From Aplectana chamaeleonis (lineage: Eukaryota > Nematoda > Chromadorea > Rhabditida > Cosmocercidae), in NCBI GenBank assembly GCA_029168955.1, contig JAPDOI010000948.1, positions 1 through 64,000 on the forward strand: a DNA stretch of 64,000 nucleotides. The letters are read 5' to 3'. The translations under genes were made by a program, and so were the position numbers. Of the stretch, positions 1 to 11,245 are shown piece by piece. The notes below the pieces were generated by a model. That model did not search any database, was not told where the DNA came from, and saw only the letters and a list, made by a program, of their open reading frames with translations. Numbering within the stretch: position 1 is the first letter of the stretch; every line of letters starts with the position of its first letter.

Positions 1-540
1 CGTGACCGCTTTATGGCCGTCAGTATCAGGCGTCGATAAACAAATTCAAGTGGAAATTCAGTTTTTAGTTGCAACACAACTGATCTATTATCAACTATGA
101 TTAAAGCCCAAAGCAATATTCTCTAGCCTGTCGTAATAAACCAAGCTGCCGGTCATGTCGAAATCTCCGTACCATGACTTATACAGTCGACGCGGAAATG
201 TTCGTCGGATCGGTGTATTCCTGAAAAGTGTTCTTTGCTAAGTTTGTGGATGCGGTGCGTCGGAGGACAGCGTGGATCCGAAAGACACTTCCGCGTTCGA
301 CAATATTTTGCCAAAAGCGAACGCTTGCCATCTTTCATTACTACTACTCGGCCATCTCTCATTTTGCACTTTCTTACCTTTTCTTATAGCCTAAAGGTCT
401 ATTATACTCCTTAAAGGCAGTTTTCACGCTAATTTTCAATTTTGAGATTTACCTTTATTACACGCGCAATCGCATGTGGCAAAAACACAACATGTAATCA
501 AAAAACAACAAATTTGCAGCTCATTACGTTACAAGTTGAA
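1..540. other. Unassigned non-coding sequence
   Basis: No exon with supporting homology or paired splice sites was seen. A TTAA followed by AGGCAGTTTTCACG occurs at 411-428. It resembles the terminus of the TTAA-type repeat family described at 1860-2287 and could be the left end of an older element whose right end lies near 2611-2634. Confidence 0.4.
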
Positions 541-905
541 AATGCTACGTTGGACAGCGGGTGTCACCCGCTCGGACCACATCACGAACGACGACATCAG
601 GAAGCGTTTTGGTGTTGCTCCGATTACCGAACGCTGCTTGAATGTCGATTTATGATGGTGGTAATGTTCTTCTTCGCGCTGGAAGTGAAACCGTATGCAA
701 GACTGGGCTTACTCCTTGACGTGCCTGGAAGGAGACCCAAAGGGACGGCCAAGGCAGCGGTGGCTTGACACTCTGCACACGGATTTGAGAATAGCTGGCG
801 TGCAAACCCCTGATCAGGCTCATGACAGGGAAAAATGGCGCCAGCGCATAGGAATGTTATGGACTTCGCATTGGAGCGGGACAAACGCTGAAGAAGAAGA
901 AGAAC
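541..905 (+). pseudogene. 3' end relic of a non-LTR retrotransposon reverse transcriptase
   Basis: The conceptual translation carries the C-terminal signature common in nematode non-LTR reverse transcriptases: MLRWTAGVTRSDHI, then NDDIRKRFGVAPI at 541-640, then GRPRQRWLDTLHTDLR and QAHDREKWRQRIG at 735-852. These pieces lie in different frames, so at least two frameshifts and a stop (near 652) interrupt it. A short GAA microsatellite at about 888-903 follows the coding remnant, as expected for the 3' tail of this class of element. Only the 3' few hundred bases survive, consistent with 5' truncation during insertion. It is dead. The exact clade (CR1-like is my guess) cannot be fixed without alignment. 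Confidence 0.8.
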
Positions 906-1859
906 ATTACGTTGTACAAGTTGGACAATCTGAAAAGGATCTCGTTTCTCTACGATGTAAGTAACGACTCAAACATCTTTTTGGGAAAAGCGTGAATTGA
1001 TCAGGATATACTCACCACTCTACCTATATTTGTACATACCCCACCCGGCGCGAAAGTTATGGGTGAAGAAGTTATGTGCAACAGAGGACCTCAATCGGCG
1101 AAAATCAAGCTTAGACCTCTCACCTCTCGTGTTTGAAGCGACAAGTCCAAAAACCGGTGCCTTTTAACCTTTACTTTCCCACCAAGAATACTGTACACTA
1201 AAAGTATGTCATTTCGTTTACGTCTTAGAAGTAGCGTGTCCAAATTAAGCATTCTATTCCTTATTAGCCCACGAGGTATACTTCTGCATGTGAAGCCAAG
1301 TGATCTGATGAAGTATATCGTATCGGTGTTCTTGAGCAGTGGACCGAGATTATGCAGCTTTATTCGGCTTACGTTAGGGCAATCACGCCTTCCTCAGAGC
1401 CTGGAAGCCAAAGATACATAAGGAAACTAGCCGTCCAAGCACTACATATTTGAGAACGTTAGGACTATTTTTTATAGAAAACTGACAAAAGCGACATCGT
1501 ATGGCAATATGAAACCTTTCTGGTGAAGTTGTTTTGAATTTTTTTCCAGCGCTAGAATTGTAACACAGGTTTTTCATGAGGGAAGAAAATGCTTGTACCA
1601 TAATCTAAAAGGGAACGTAAATAAGTTTTATACGCTTGTATAAGCAAAAAGAATCCTTAGATTTGAGCGATTCAAAAAGTAGGGAAAAAGTGTCTGTGTC
1701 TTAGTGGTAAGAATGTTTAGATGGTCATCAAAATCAAGTCATGTCAAGATTATTGGCTATATTGATCAAGTGGCCCCTGTGTAGAACAAAAATGGCGTAG
1801 AAATTGAGATAAATGCACCAGAAGTACACAAAATCGTCGAGTATCACCCCGCCTCTTAA
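906..1859. other. AT-rich sequence without recognised gene
   Basis: Short open frames only. No family signature, tRNA-like fold or clear repeat was recognised. Confidence 0.4.
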
Positions 1860-2287
1860 AGGCAGTGTTCACGATAAATTTCACTTCCGATCTCTCCACG
1901 GTTTACGGATGGTCTGGTGCCTTATATAACAAGGCATGCTTAAAAAGGACACGAAAGACGCGTCTTTGAGCAAAAATAGGCCCTCTCTTGTTTACGTTGA
2001 TTTTTGAGCGTGGAGGAATTGACCGCTAGAAGGATGATACCTATCAGTGCAATGAAGCGGTCAGCTCACTTATCAGCACTTCCTTCACTTGATCATTCCT
2101 ATAATCCGAGTCTTCATTTGTTTATCCGAGGGGCGGATCTGGAACACCAAAACGCTTGTTTGCAGCCGTTATTTTGCAGCTCCTGGCTCGTTTTCTACCG
2201 TTCTTCCGACACTGGGAGCCTAGAATCCTTCTCCCCTACCATTTTACTGTGGAAAGTCAGCAAGAATGATCATCGTGAACACTGCCT
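1860..2287. mobile_element. TTAA-type MITE, family 1 copy a
   Basis: The element begins AGGCAGTGTTCACGAT directly after TTAA (1856-1859). It ends with the reverse complement, ATCGTGAACACTGCCT, directly before TTAA (2288-2291). A 428-bp body with about 16-bp terminal inverted repeats and a TTAA target duplication fits a non-autonomous DNA transposon that uses a piggyBac-like target site. No transposase frame lies inside. Two further copies with both ends are at 28799-29129 and 48281-48764. Piggybac-like membership is inferred from the target site only. Confidence 0.8.
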
Positions 2288-5200
2288 TTAAGTATCACAG
2301 GAAGTGTTTGTTTAGACAATGAAATTTTTTTGGACCCGTCCTTCCCAATACTCTACATTCTATTGCTCCGTTCTCTTCTTAGGACCCTAAGTAATCCTGC
2401 TTCGAGTAAATTTTTCTTCTATTTTTAAATGACCAAATTTTCCCCCGGTGACAACCACCATGAACATGTTCATCGAACCGGACAATTAGTCCATGTTATA
2501 GAATAATGTAACTGAAAATATAAGCGTTTTAAGGCGTTTATCGCCGTTTCTTTGTAATTTCGACACTTTGAGCCAACGCATTGTTTTGATGTGGAAAACC
2601 TGGGGACGAAAATCACCGTGAACACTCCCTTTAACACCACCGATGTCGTGCGCGGGCGTGGCGTCGGAGTATGCCGGAGCATACGCTTTCTACGCGCGTC
2701 ACGCGTTTGCGGAGACTGAATACTCCAGCAGCAACGCCATGGCGTGCAGCGGAATTTCAAGAGGGCCCTAACTCTTTCCAAGCAAAGCAAAATTTCTGCA
2801 TGCCTTCACCATTATATTAGCAGAGGATAATACTGGAATCAATTTGGTCATGAAATGAAATGAAACCGGATGATGGGTTAGTAAATGAAAGTGTGATGAA
2901 AAGTCGTTGCCAGCCGTCGTCGTAATGGCTGAGCGGGCGCCACGCGCGGATGCGTTGCTCTCACTCGAACTTGTCTTCTATGGTGCGCCTCATATTTTCA
3001 TACTTCAGTAACCATTTGAGGAGTTTACGGTGCAGATCCTGGGGCGTTTATGCTCCTGACAGATGACGTGACCCCGTCATGCGGTTGCTCGGAAGCACGA
3101 TTACAGATGTTGTATACGATTGGATCAGAAGAGATTCCCAGAAAGTCAAGTCCTCCAAGCAGCCGGTGAATTTTTAATGTTTTCATAATATTCCTATCTT
3201 CGATCAATAAAAATGGCATTATTTTTTCAGGAGCGAAGACTTCTTTGCACTGAGATGTCTTGCATTTTACTGGAACACTCCACTTAATCGTTTTCTGCGA
3301 TCACGACGACGACCAAGCAAACTGGCTCAGCTGTTTTTCTTCTCTAGGTGTATCATGAGTTTTTAAAGTTTTTCTCTCACGTCATTTCTCAGGTCAGGCT
3401 CAGAGCTACAGCAAGGTGCTCCCTCGAGTTTCTTACTGTGCTAGCTTCTGTCGCCTCTCAACACAGTATACAGAATCAAGGAAGACTTTAACTGAGGAGA
3501 AGACTCGTCAAAACGTGAGAAATACAGTCACATGTTCGACGGTGATCGCCCAGCTTTGCAGTTGCCACACGCATGTGCATGCTTCGATAAATTTTGTAGA
3601 AGCTGGGACGCTCGGTTCGGTCTGCTCTTTTCTCTTCTCTGCGGAGTTAGTCCGTGAAACATCGTCCACGCACTTCGCTCCCATATGCGCTCCCCTCTGT
3701 TTCGGAGATCAAATTTACTGTTCCTTGAAGCCCCCCAGTGCGGAGCGAGGACAGAGGATTATCATGAGAAGGAGTGTTGGGGGCGAAAGAGAGAGGCATC
3801 ATATGCGCGCAGACGCACGCCGATGAGACGGGAATAACCCTCACTTCTGGAAACAACAGAGGATAACTAGGCGGTCACTCTCGGATCTGCGGCTTATGTT
3901 AATTTTTTGTCACATAAATTTAATTGTAGTACTCCGTTGCAGTTGAACGCTTGCGGTGGACTTTTGCCTCGGATTGATGAGGCAAAATCGAAAGATTCTA
4001 TCTCCGCGGCAACAGAACGTGTGAGTCAAGAAGTTTTCTTCAAAAGACCTCCTTATCAGTGAAGCTGTCACGGCGTGAACAGTTCTGGTCGCGTTTCGGC
4101 CTATTATACTTTAGAGCAAGAATAAGAAACCAACAGGAAGGGAGCGTTTCAAATGCGCTGCCGGTGGCTTAACCGTGTTTGGCATGCAGAGCGGTCGCCG
4201 ACTATTTGTCTGCAGTGGAGCGGCATGTATGAACACCCGCGGTAAGGGTTTGGGGAACCGCTGCATCGCTTCATGTGCAGAGCTCTAGCTGAACGGATAT
4301 GCGTGCGGATAGTCTCAACCCAGAAGCGTTCATGCATGCCTTCTCTGGTCGCTCCTCCGTAGAGGCATAGTATGTGGTGCGTAAGACCAGAACTACTTTA
4401 CGGAGGAGGTCGCGTTGCTGGACTCCTATTTATACTTCACCGCAGCAGTAAACACATAGGGCTAGGAATGTTCTTCTAGAGAGGACAAACCACAGACTGT
4501 ACCTGTTATTTATTGTCAACAAACAAGTGGTCTTCAATCGCAGCGTTTGCTGCTGTTTGCGTTCGGGCAAAGTACTCCTTGGCTCTGTGAACCACCCATA
4601 ATCTTTACTTTTTCCTCAGCTAGCCGTTACTGACCCTCCTCAGCTTGATGAAGGGCACCCCACTAGGACCCACTACGGCTTAACTCAGGCACTTTTGTAG
4701 AATTTGTTGTTGTTTTTTTGTGTTTTCTTTCTCAAGCTGCCTTGAGTACTCTGAAGGTCAGTAATATGGTGACTGAGTACTGCATCTCTGAGCAGGCGTA
4801 AAGGCAGGGGTGAGTCAGCGGAGCCTGCGCGTAATTTGGCAGTCGATTCCGGAACGCAATCGCCTGCCACAGCCGGGATAATACTTTCGGTCGCGGCCAT
4901 TATGGTCGTGCCGATTTAACTTGCACGCCGGCGCGTTTTTAACCGTGGCCATCGCGCGTCTCAGTGTGCTATGAAAGATTTGGCGACGATACGTTGCCGT
5001 CTGATGACTCTTTAGCGCAAGCGCGACGGAGAATAAGTATGACCTAGTTTATCACTGTCGTCTGACCAGGGCGGCTCTGTGCATTTTCGTAGTATTGGGA
5101 TCACACGGCGTGGCACGATCAATATTACAGGATTGCACTTTGCCGCCGCTTGAAGGCGAGAGTATAAACGAAGCCTGTGACACTGGCGGCTGACCAGCGA

Positions 5201-5453
5201 TGCCATCACGCGTAGAAGCTGCTCCGTTTTTTTTTCCGCGGCGTGGTACTTTTGCACCTACTAATCGCGCGGCACCTAAGTCTTAGGACGGTGTTAGCGA
5301 CCAATTCTGGCGACCGGAAGTATAATCCCAGCCCAACTGTAGGAGGGGGGGGGGGGGGCGCGAGCAAATGCGTCCAGTCAGCGCTCGATTTTGAATTTGT
5401 CCCTACTTTCATAGCGACCACCCTTTCGTAATTTCATGGCACACCTAACATCG
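2288..5453. other. Repeat-rich intergenic sequence
   Basis: No gene supported. Visible elements: a lone family-1 terminus at about 2611-2634; a GC-rich block at 3640-3830 related to the inverted arms at 22.6-23.1 kb and 62.3 kb (TTTCGGAG and CGCTCC motifs); a fragment at 5105-5178 of the repeat whose end reads AGTATAAACGA, seen again at 21.1, 22.2 and 59.4 kb; and a run of 14 G at 5345-5358. Confidence 0.5.
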
Positions 5454-5586
5454 GCATGGATCCTAATGAGACCTTGCATTCCCCATTGGAGGTTGGCGCA
5501 AACTCGGTGCACATGTTATAGCATATCGCACGGAGTTCGCGCCAACCTTCAGTAGTGGACGCACAGTCTCATTATGACGTGACTTA
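5454..5586. repeat. Short palindromic element with TAATGAGAC/GTCTCATTA ends
   Basis: The left side reads TCCTAATGAGACC and then GGTTGGCGCAAACTC. The right side reads GAGTTCGCGCCAACCT and then CAGTCTCATTA. The whole block can fold on itself. A second copy occurs at about 31022-31150 and a half copy at about 41610-41675, so it is a dispersed foldback repeat rather than a chance hairpin. Confidence 0.75.
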
Positions 5587-5780
5587 GAATCTCCTCCCAC
5601 CCGGAGTTCCAACCCCTGAAGAAAACTTCGCGTTATTTTGCGGTGATCTCCCAGTATTTTCGCGGTGAATTCGCCGAGTTTTTGCGGTATATTCGCGGCA
5701 GACTTCCTCGCGGTAAATTCGCGGCTCGCTTGGTATTTTCGCGTCACAATCCCTGTATAATCGAGGTCCGCAATGAACTC
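5587..5780. repeat. Degenerate tandem repeat rich in CGCGGTAAATTCGCGG-type words
   Basis: Words of the form GCGGTRAATTCGC, GCGGTATATTCGCGGC and GGTATTTTCGCG recur every 15-30 bases. A related short stretch appears at 49362-49402. The open frames over this stretch are a by-product of repeat periodicity and are not called as genes. Confidence 0.6.
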
Positions 5781-5868
5781 TCGATATTCTGCAGGCAATT
5801 CCTTCCAGAGTAGCGCCCACTTGTGGTACTCGACATCAGCTGTCGTTCTCATATTGTCTTGTTTGCAG

Positions 5869-5940
5869 CTGGATGCTGCTGACTTCTCATCAGCTGACGA
5901 GGGCGATCCTATAGTAAATTCTTCCGCGGAGACTAAGCAT
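5869..5940 (+). pseudogene. Exon-like fragment A1 (acidic, SSADEGD core)
   Basis: A 72-base in-frame block lies between a good acceptor (GTTTGCAG, ending 5868) and a good donor (GTGAGT at 5941). It encodes 24 residues with the core DFSSADEGD. Two related blocks, each also preceded by a splice acceptor, lie at 6719 (GDFSSADEDE) and 8796 (DFLSSADEGE). A1 has both splice sites and no stop, so it could be a live exon of a gene I cannot otherwise assemble. I do not recognise the protein family. Confidence 0.45.
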
Positions 5941-6239
5941 GTGAGTTCCAATTTCGTCATTTTATGTTGCGAAGCGTGCAAAACTGACATGCGTTGAGGT
6001 CGAGGTGGAATAATGTGATTCGAAAGGTTGCGGCGTGACTGAATAGACTTCTATCAATAAAGAAAGCTTTGTAAGGTCTGTAAAAGGAGAAAGTTCGAAA
6101 CTTCACTGGAGTCGTCATATATTACAATTTTTCGATCAAGGATCAGCAAAAAAAGTAGTAATCAAAAAAGTTGAAGCGACGAGCCGAAAAGTTGTCCATT
6201 TTTACTACTGTCCCTATCGTGAAGAAATCTACATCCCTG

Positions 6240-6480
6240 CTGCGGAAAAGTGCTGTTGCGAAACGCACTACTATCGTTCTCGGTGCTAAATTCCTGTCCA
6301 CATTTGCGGACAACGGCTGTTGCATCACGCAACAGGCTGATAATCCAGCTGGGACCACTTGGTCACCTTTCTCCCAGCGCGATTATCATCGTGTCGCGTG
6401 ATGCAACAGCGCAGTGTGTAACTGCGGACCGGAATTTGGCTGCGAGAGCAACAGTACACGGAAAATTGTGCGGATATCGA
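6240..6480. repeat. Foldback element
   Basis: AAATTCCTGTCC followed by GCTGTTGCATCACGCAACA and GATAAT (6287-6345) is mirrored by ATTATCATCGTGTCGCG, TGATGCAACAGC and GGACCGGAATTT (6381-6435). The arms pair over about 70 bases around a small loop. The outer GGACCGGAATTT word recurs at the ends of the element at 53538-53793. Confidence 0.65.
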
Positions 6481-6718
6481 TCTATTGGTCGTGGTGCGAT
6501 TAGTTCTCGTCCTCGTCTCACACGAGCATCTTCGAGCTACTGTTGCTGCACATAACGATTGTCTGATACTGCGTATCTGGAATCTTACTTCCCGATGGCG
6601 GCAGAATCCGCAGGGCGTGCGCACGATGCGCCAGCGATTTAATGGCGTAGCCTCAGTTCTGCAGGCGATCAGAGTTTCTTTCTTGCCGTATGATTTCCAA
6701 GGTTATAAATTTTTGCAG

Positions 6719-6839
6719 TTGGAACTCTGGCGATTTCTCTTCGGCTGATGAGGACGAGTCGCCATACCAGCTGGCCGAGCATATCGATAGGTCATCGTTT
6801 TCAACAGAGCAACCGACTCTCCCGCCCCAGATCAGTGTG
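6719..6839 (+). pseudogene. Exon-like fragment A2 (acidic, SSADEDE core)
   Basis: After the acceptor TTTTGCAG (6711-6718), one frame encodes WNSGDFSSADEDES followed by a further stretch ending near TEQPTLPPQ with no stop. This is the longest of the three A-type blocks. A3 at 8796 matches it past the acidic core at the nucleotide level (CGTTTTCAAC.GAG and GACTCTC), although A3 has acquired stops. The 3' boundary is unclear; a GTGTGT at about 6836 could be a donor. Unrecognised family. Confidence 0.4.
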
Positions 6840-6875
6840 TTAGTCGCCCTTTTGTGTTCTATAACACAAGAGGCA

Positions 6876-6990
6876 ATGCAATCCAAAGGCGATATGAAGG
6901 TACAAATAGGGACATAGCACCGTAATCCAAAGGCGTGACATGAAGAGAGTACAAATAGGACATAACGTAATCCAAGAGGCGTGACATGGA
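6876..6990. repeat. Tandem repeat, about 2.5 units of about 45-50 bp
   Basis: The words AATCCAAAGGCG or AATCCAAGAGGCG, GTGACATGAAG and GTACAAATAGG recur in order near 6880, 6922 and 6969, with small differences between units. Confidence 0.65.
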
Positions 6991-7000
6991 GCGCAATTTA

Positions 7001-7249
7001 CAGGCCATAAAACGGCCAATGTCTCATCTGTCGACTGCGTACCACGCGCCGCAGCTACCGCACGCGTGCAAAGTCGGAAAGCGCACGAGTTTTGTACGAG
7101 GCGCGGCGGTACCGAAAGGCATAGCCAGCGGCGGCCAAAACTCGCCGCGCGTCCGGCTAAAACTACCCGTCTGCTTCCGACGCGCGTGCATTTCAGCGCG
7201 TGGTACGCAGTCGACGCAGACATGAGACATTGGTACGTTTTATGGCCTG
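7001..7249. mobile_element. MITE with about 48-bp terminal inverted repeats
   Basis: The left end CAGGCCATAAAACG, then CCAATGTCTCAT and GTCGACTGCGTACCACGCGC, is mirrored by GCGCGTGGTACGCAGTCGAC, ATGAGACATTGG and CGTTTTATGGCCTG at the right. The internal part is GC-rich. No transposase frame. No second copy was noticed in this window. Confidence 0.75.
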
Positions 7250-7745
7250 GATAAAGGTAATCAAACATGAAGAAAGAACCAGAAGTTGATGTCTTGATAA
7301 CACATTGAGACGAACGAGAGTTGGATGAACCATTGACCAAATGGACATCTGATTTATTATCGGTCCGAGACGCCGGGTAAGCCTGGCTCGGGTCCGCTTC
7401 TGTCGCTGCATGGGCCATACTGTTAAAAGTTGCTGTCCGCCCACCAATGGATTACGCCCAAAGGGAACATCAGTGCCTGGAGATTGGGAAACGAGCCAAA
7501 TTGGTCGTGACGGTTCCGACCTCCTGATAATCGTTGGAGTAACCGGGTCTTTGGGACTTGCTCCTGCATCCTGTTTCAGTCCAGTCGATCTCTCATTCTT
7601 CGACCACGCTTTCTCGACAGTTATTCAGCGGAAGCAGCAGTCGCACTCAGAACCCCAGGCCGAGCAGCGATAAGCTTCTTCCTATGCTAATTTGCCTTCT
7701 TTCTGTTCCTCCTTTTCTTTTGAATTACGTGCATTTATTTTATAG

Positions 7746-7897
7746 GGACCTGATGAGAAGTTCTCAAGTGTGCAGGAACGATTGTGCTGAAAACGTGAAA
7801 ACTTTTTCTGACGAAGAATCCAGTATACCACCACCGTTGCTCAGAAGGTTTTTCGAAAAGTCTACAGATGATGAAGAGTCAGCCGGACGATTCTGAT
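7746..7897 (+). pseudogene. Exon-like fragment B1 (FSDEESSIPPPLLRRF)
   Basis: It is preceded by an acceptor TTTTATAG (7738-7745). One frame gives GPDEKFSS then a stop. After a frameshift another gives FSDEESSIPPPLLRRF, then DDEESAGRF and a stop at about 7895. It aligns along its length with B2 at 18166 (FSDGESSLPPPVLRRF), including non-coding similarity past the stop, so the two are duplicates. The frameshift and stop make B1 a probable pseudo-exon. Confidence 0.5.
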
Positions 7898-8480
7898 AAT
7901 GGTGCAGACAGCTGCACATGAATTACATGGTGATTTTTTGAAAACAGAGTATTTTCAAAAAAGTTTTGGTAAAGAAAGGCAGGCTTTGCGCTAAAAACGG
8001 TTGTTGAGGTTTTCCTGCATGAGAAGATAGATATGACCATCCAAAAAAAGTAAGAGTAAGCGAAGAGCTCCAGGAAAACGCACAAAAACAAGTTAGAGCG
8101 GCAAAGCACAGTGTGTCCGCCCTCTCTCCCAACTAGGAATTTATCATTTCAAGTTCTCTCGCTCGTACCCCCTACGTCCACCTCGTACCAGAGTTTCGAG
8201 TCATGTTACTTGTAGGCAACAATGATTTGTTAGGATCAATTTTTTCAAGGCAGAACCAAGATTTCATTGTTTCTGAAGTCCTGCGCTAAGATTGATTGTT
8301 ATTTAAGAGCAAGTGCTCGAGAGTATAAGTCGAAAGTAAGTAGAGGTGAAAGTAAAAAGTCAACTGATTTTGGTGGTGTTTATGTTGAAACCGACTTGAA
8401 AGGAATGTTTTTGAGCTGTGTGTTTGTGCGCACGCGACGCGACCTCAGCCGGTAGACACCCTTCAGGGGCCAAAGCTGTA

Positions 8481-8744
8481 GGGGCCTGCAGAGTTGAGGT
8501 CGCGACGTTGCTGTTCTCGCAGCGACGATCAGCACTGGATGATGCAATATCGACTACATTCGGCGACGGAGAAGACCGAAGGTCGATAAGGGGCAACTGC
8601 AGTGCTTCGACGCGGCGACAGCCTTTCGATACTGCAGCAAAGCGGCGCTGTGACGCTAATGTCACTGCAACTTTTTGTCGCCGCGTGAAAGCTGACAAAG
8701 CCCGGCAACCGCTCCGCCGCTCGCTGCAACTCTGCAGACCCCCT
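8481..8744. mobile_element. TIR repeat with GGGGCCTGCAGAGTT ends
   Basis: GGGGCCTGCAGAGTTGAGG at the left is mirrored by CAACTCTGCAGACCCCC at the right. The same terminal word bounds a longer element at about 21325-22178 (AGGGGTCTGCAGAGTTGC / GCAACTCTGCAGACCCC). A partial relative lies at 61250-61550. Confidence 0.65.
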
Positions 8745-8795
8745 TATGAGGATTATTCGTCGCTCTGTCGGTTCCACGATTATGTAATGTTACAG

Positions 8796-8861
8796 TTCAA
8801 CGTATGCGACTTCCTTTCGTCGGCTGATGAGGGCGAGCTGCCAAACTGCTCGCTGCCGTAA
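8796..8861 (+). pseudogene. Exon-like fragment A3 (LSSADEGE core)
   Basis: After the acceptor TGTTACAG (8788-8795), the frame encodes FNVCDFLSSADEGEL and then a stop at about 8859. It is homologous to A2. The stop inside the region that is open in A2 marks it as degenerate. Confidence 0.45.
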
Positions 8862-9945
8862 CCGTTGGGGCCAGTCGTTTTCAACTGAGACTGACTCTCT
8901 TTGCCTTCTAATGCCAGCCAGTATAGTGTTAGTTTTTCTATTTTGTTTTTCTAATAATGTAGCATGTCGGACTTAATATGGTATGATTGATACATTGAAT
9001 ATGACGTAGAAACAACCTGTGAGATGTTAACACTGCCATTAGCGTCACGTTGGCATGACACACTCCTTAACATAACACAACGTAGCATAGCATAGCATAA
9101 CTTGTGTACAACTGGAATTGTTGGAGGTCGAAGAAAATCAAAGTGCTCCACGTCAAGATTTCGCCCACAATACCCAGAGGAGAATTAGGGAATGTTTTTC
9201 AACCTTTTAAAAACAACAGGTCTTTATTCCATGTAGGAATTCCGGACCTCTACTCTATGGCGGGAAATGGAGAACGGAGTCCTTTATTATCCGATAGAGT
9301 TCCTTAAAACTTGAAACTTGTCGCTGATCGAGAGATCGAGTGGTTCATACATAGATGGGTAGGTCGATTCACACAGTTCGCGGCTCTCATGAAAAATCCA
9401 TTGTGACTGTAAAACGATAGATTCCTTGCTATTTCTTCTGGCAGCGGGCCGCGATGAGTCGAATGCAGAACTATTGCCCGTGGTCAGCTTTGGTTCTCCT
9501 GTTTCAACAGGGAGATGGTGGTAGTACGTCTATTGTGCAACGGTTCATCGTTGCACCAGCGCACTCACTCGTAGTTTTGTTCCACGAGACCGCTGCCGTT
9601 TGAGAACTGGATTCGTGGTTCTGGAAACATCTACCGTTCATCCCAAGACTTCGCCCATTTCTGCAGCGTTTCAACGTCCCGTTTTATCCGAAACAGCCTC
9701 CGGTCAGCTCCAAACGCCCGGTGTTTAGCCCCAAGACAAACGTGATATGCCGCAGCCATATGGCGGAGTTCAGCTGGGTGAGTGTGGTGATGCCCTTTTG
9801 ATGACACTGTACAAATATGACTGCGATGCGGCTGGTTTGTCCTTGAAAATGCATCTCTTTTATCTTTCTGCTACATCTTTCTCCTGGTAGTCCGTGGAGC
9901 TGAACAGGTGGTGGAGAACAATATATAGCAGAGTTTAGAGACCAG
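8862..9945. other. No gene recognised
   Basis: Unique-looking sequence with a small tandem GCATA/ACATA run near 9065-9095. No supported exons. Confidence 0.35.
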
Positions 9946-11245
9946 ATGTGGCACGTAAGATTGGTGCCCTCCGTGGTTCCGCAAGGTGCGGTTCTGTCTC
10001 CGCTTCTGCCCTCTTTCTACATCGCAGATCTTCCGGCAGCCCCTCCCGAAACACGCCTTGTCGAATACTTGCGGATGACCCAACACTGGTTGCATCAGAT
10101 CCGGATGTGGAAATCTGGCGAAAAACGCCTGAGCGGGACTATCTTTCCGAAGCTAACAGCGTCTCTGGAAGATTTACGCATCTTCAACTGTGTCGCTCCA
10201 GAAGACCCACTGTATCTCTTCTCTACAACACATTCTGCTCAAAGCGAGATGTGCGTGCCGAAAGTGTTTATAAATGGAACGCAAATTTACGCGCAAAAGA
10301 AATCCGACGACTCTTGGCTATTATTTCGATAATTTATGATGACGGACAACTTCATGCGGAAGATGTTTCCGAAGAAAGACGACTAACAGGACAAACCTTT
10401 TGAAAGCATTGGGAGGAAGGACCTCATGACAAAGCAAAGAGCTGCTCACACATTGACCTACCGTGCCATTGGACAATCCGTGATGCTATACGCCGCTCTG
10501 GCCTGGAGCCCACTCATTGCATCAACTTCACTGGGACCGGTTACAAGCGTGTCAATTGCAGCCTTGAGGACCGCGATTGGAAGCTCAAGCGATGGCGAGC
10601 ACTACCCACCTGAGTAACGAGATGGGAATCATGCCGCAGTCCAAGCTGCATAATGAGATGCCGGGACTCTTCAAAATCGAACGGCTGCGACAATCGACCC
10701 AGAACACCCATCGCGGTATTGGGCATGATGAAGAAGCCAGGAAGCGCCTAGAGCAGATCAGTAAGCACTTTCAGAACTTTCAAGCCAATGTCAGTAAGCA
10801 AGACCTGGAACTGCAGAGAATATCTGCAAGAAGTCTATAAGGAGCTCGGAAAGAGTTCTCGGATACTATGAAATCTCCCTTGCTAAGCGGACCGCCGCCG
10901 AGGATAGCTAAGGGGAAGGAGACGTTGCCAAGACCTAGTCGAGTAGCGCTATCTCAGCTCCGAAGTGGTTTCTACTCAAAATCACAATTTTAATTCTCCA
11001 TAAGATAGGAGCAGCTGATACCACACTTTGTCTGAATGGTGGCTGGAGGAACACACAGTACCCTCACATGCTCTCATGGTCTGAAAAGCCAACGCCCCTC
11101 ACAATTGAAGATCTCTGGCCTAAACCCGTGGAAGTAGCCATTTTCCAGTCATTTTGATCATATAAGAATGAAAAAAAAACAAAAAAAAAACTAAAAAGAA
11201 CAAAAACAGAAGAAAAGAAAAATCAAAAAAAAGAAAAGAAAAAGT
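9946..11245 (+). pseudogene. Degenerate non-LTR reverse transcriptase with A-rich tail
   Basis: The translation near 9970-10040 contains VPQGAVLSPLLPSFYIADLP, the conserved RT motif around the template grip. A downstream segment at 10600-10665 reads THLSNEMGIMPQSKLHNEM, matching the thumb and C-terminal signature of arthropod and nematode non-LTR elements (family pattern xTHLHxETGxLPxxxH). Several frameshifts separate them. The coding remnant is followed by about 300 bases of 3' sequence and an A-rich tract (11170-11245), so the relic is in sense orientation with its tail preserved. Confidence 0.75.

Noticed and set aside
5881..5910. CTGATGAG/CTGACGAG words at 5.9, 6.7 and 8.8 kb, reminiscent of the hammerhead ribozyme core
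   Set aside because: The required GAAA box and three-stem arrangement are missing; the similarity is explained by conserved codons for SSADEG.
5463..5990. 175-codon open frame on the - strand
   Set aside because: It runs through a palindromic MITE, a tandem GCGG-type repeat and the antisense of exon-like block A1; no family signature.
6840..7418. 192-codon open frame on the - strand
   Set aside because: It spans a tandem repeat and both arms of the 7001-7249 inverted-repeat element; no protein family recognised.
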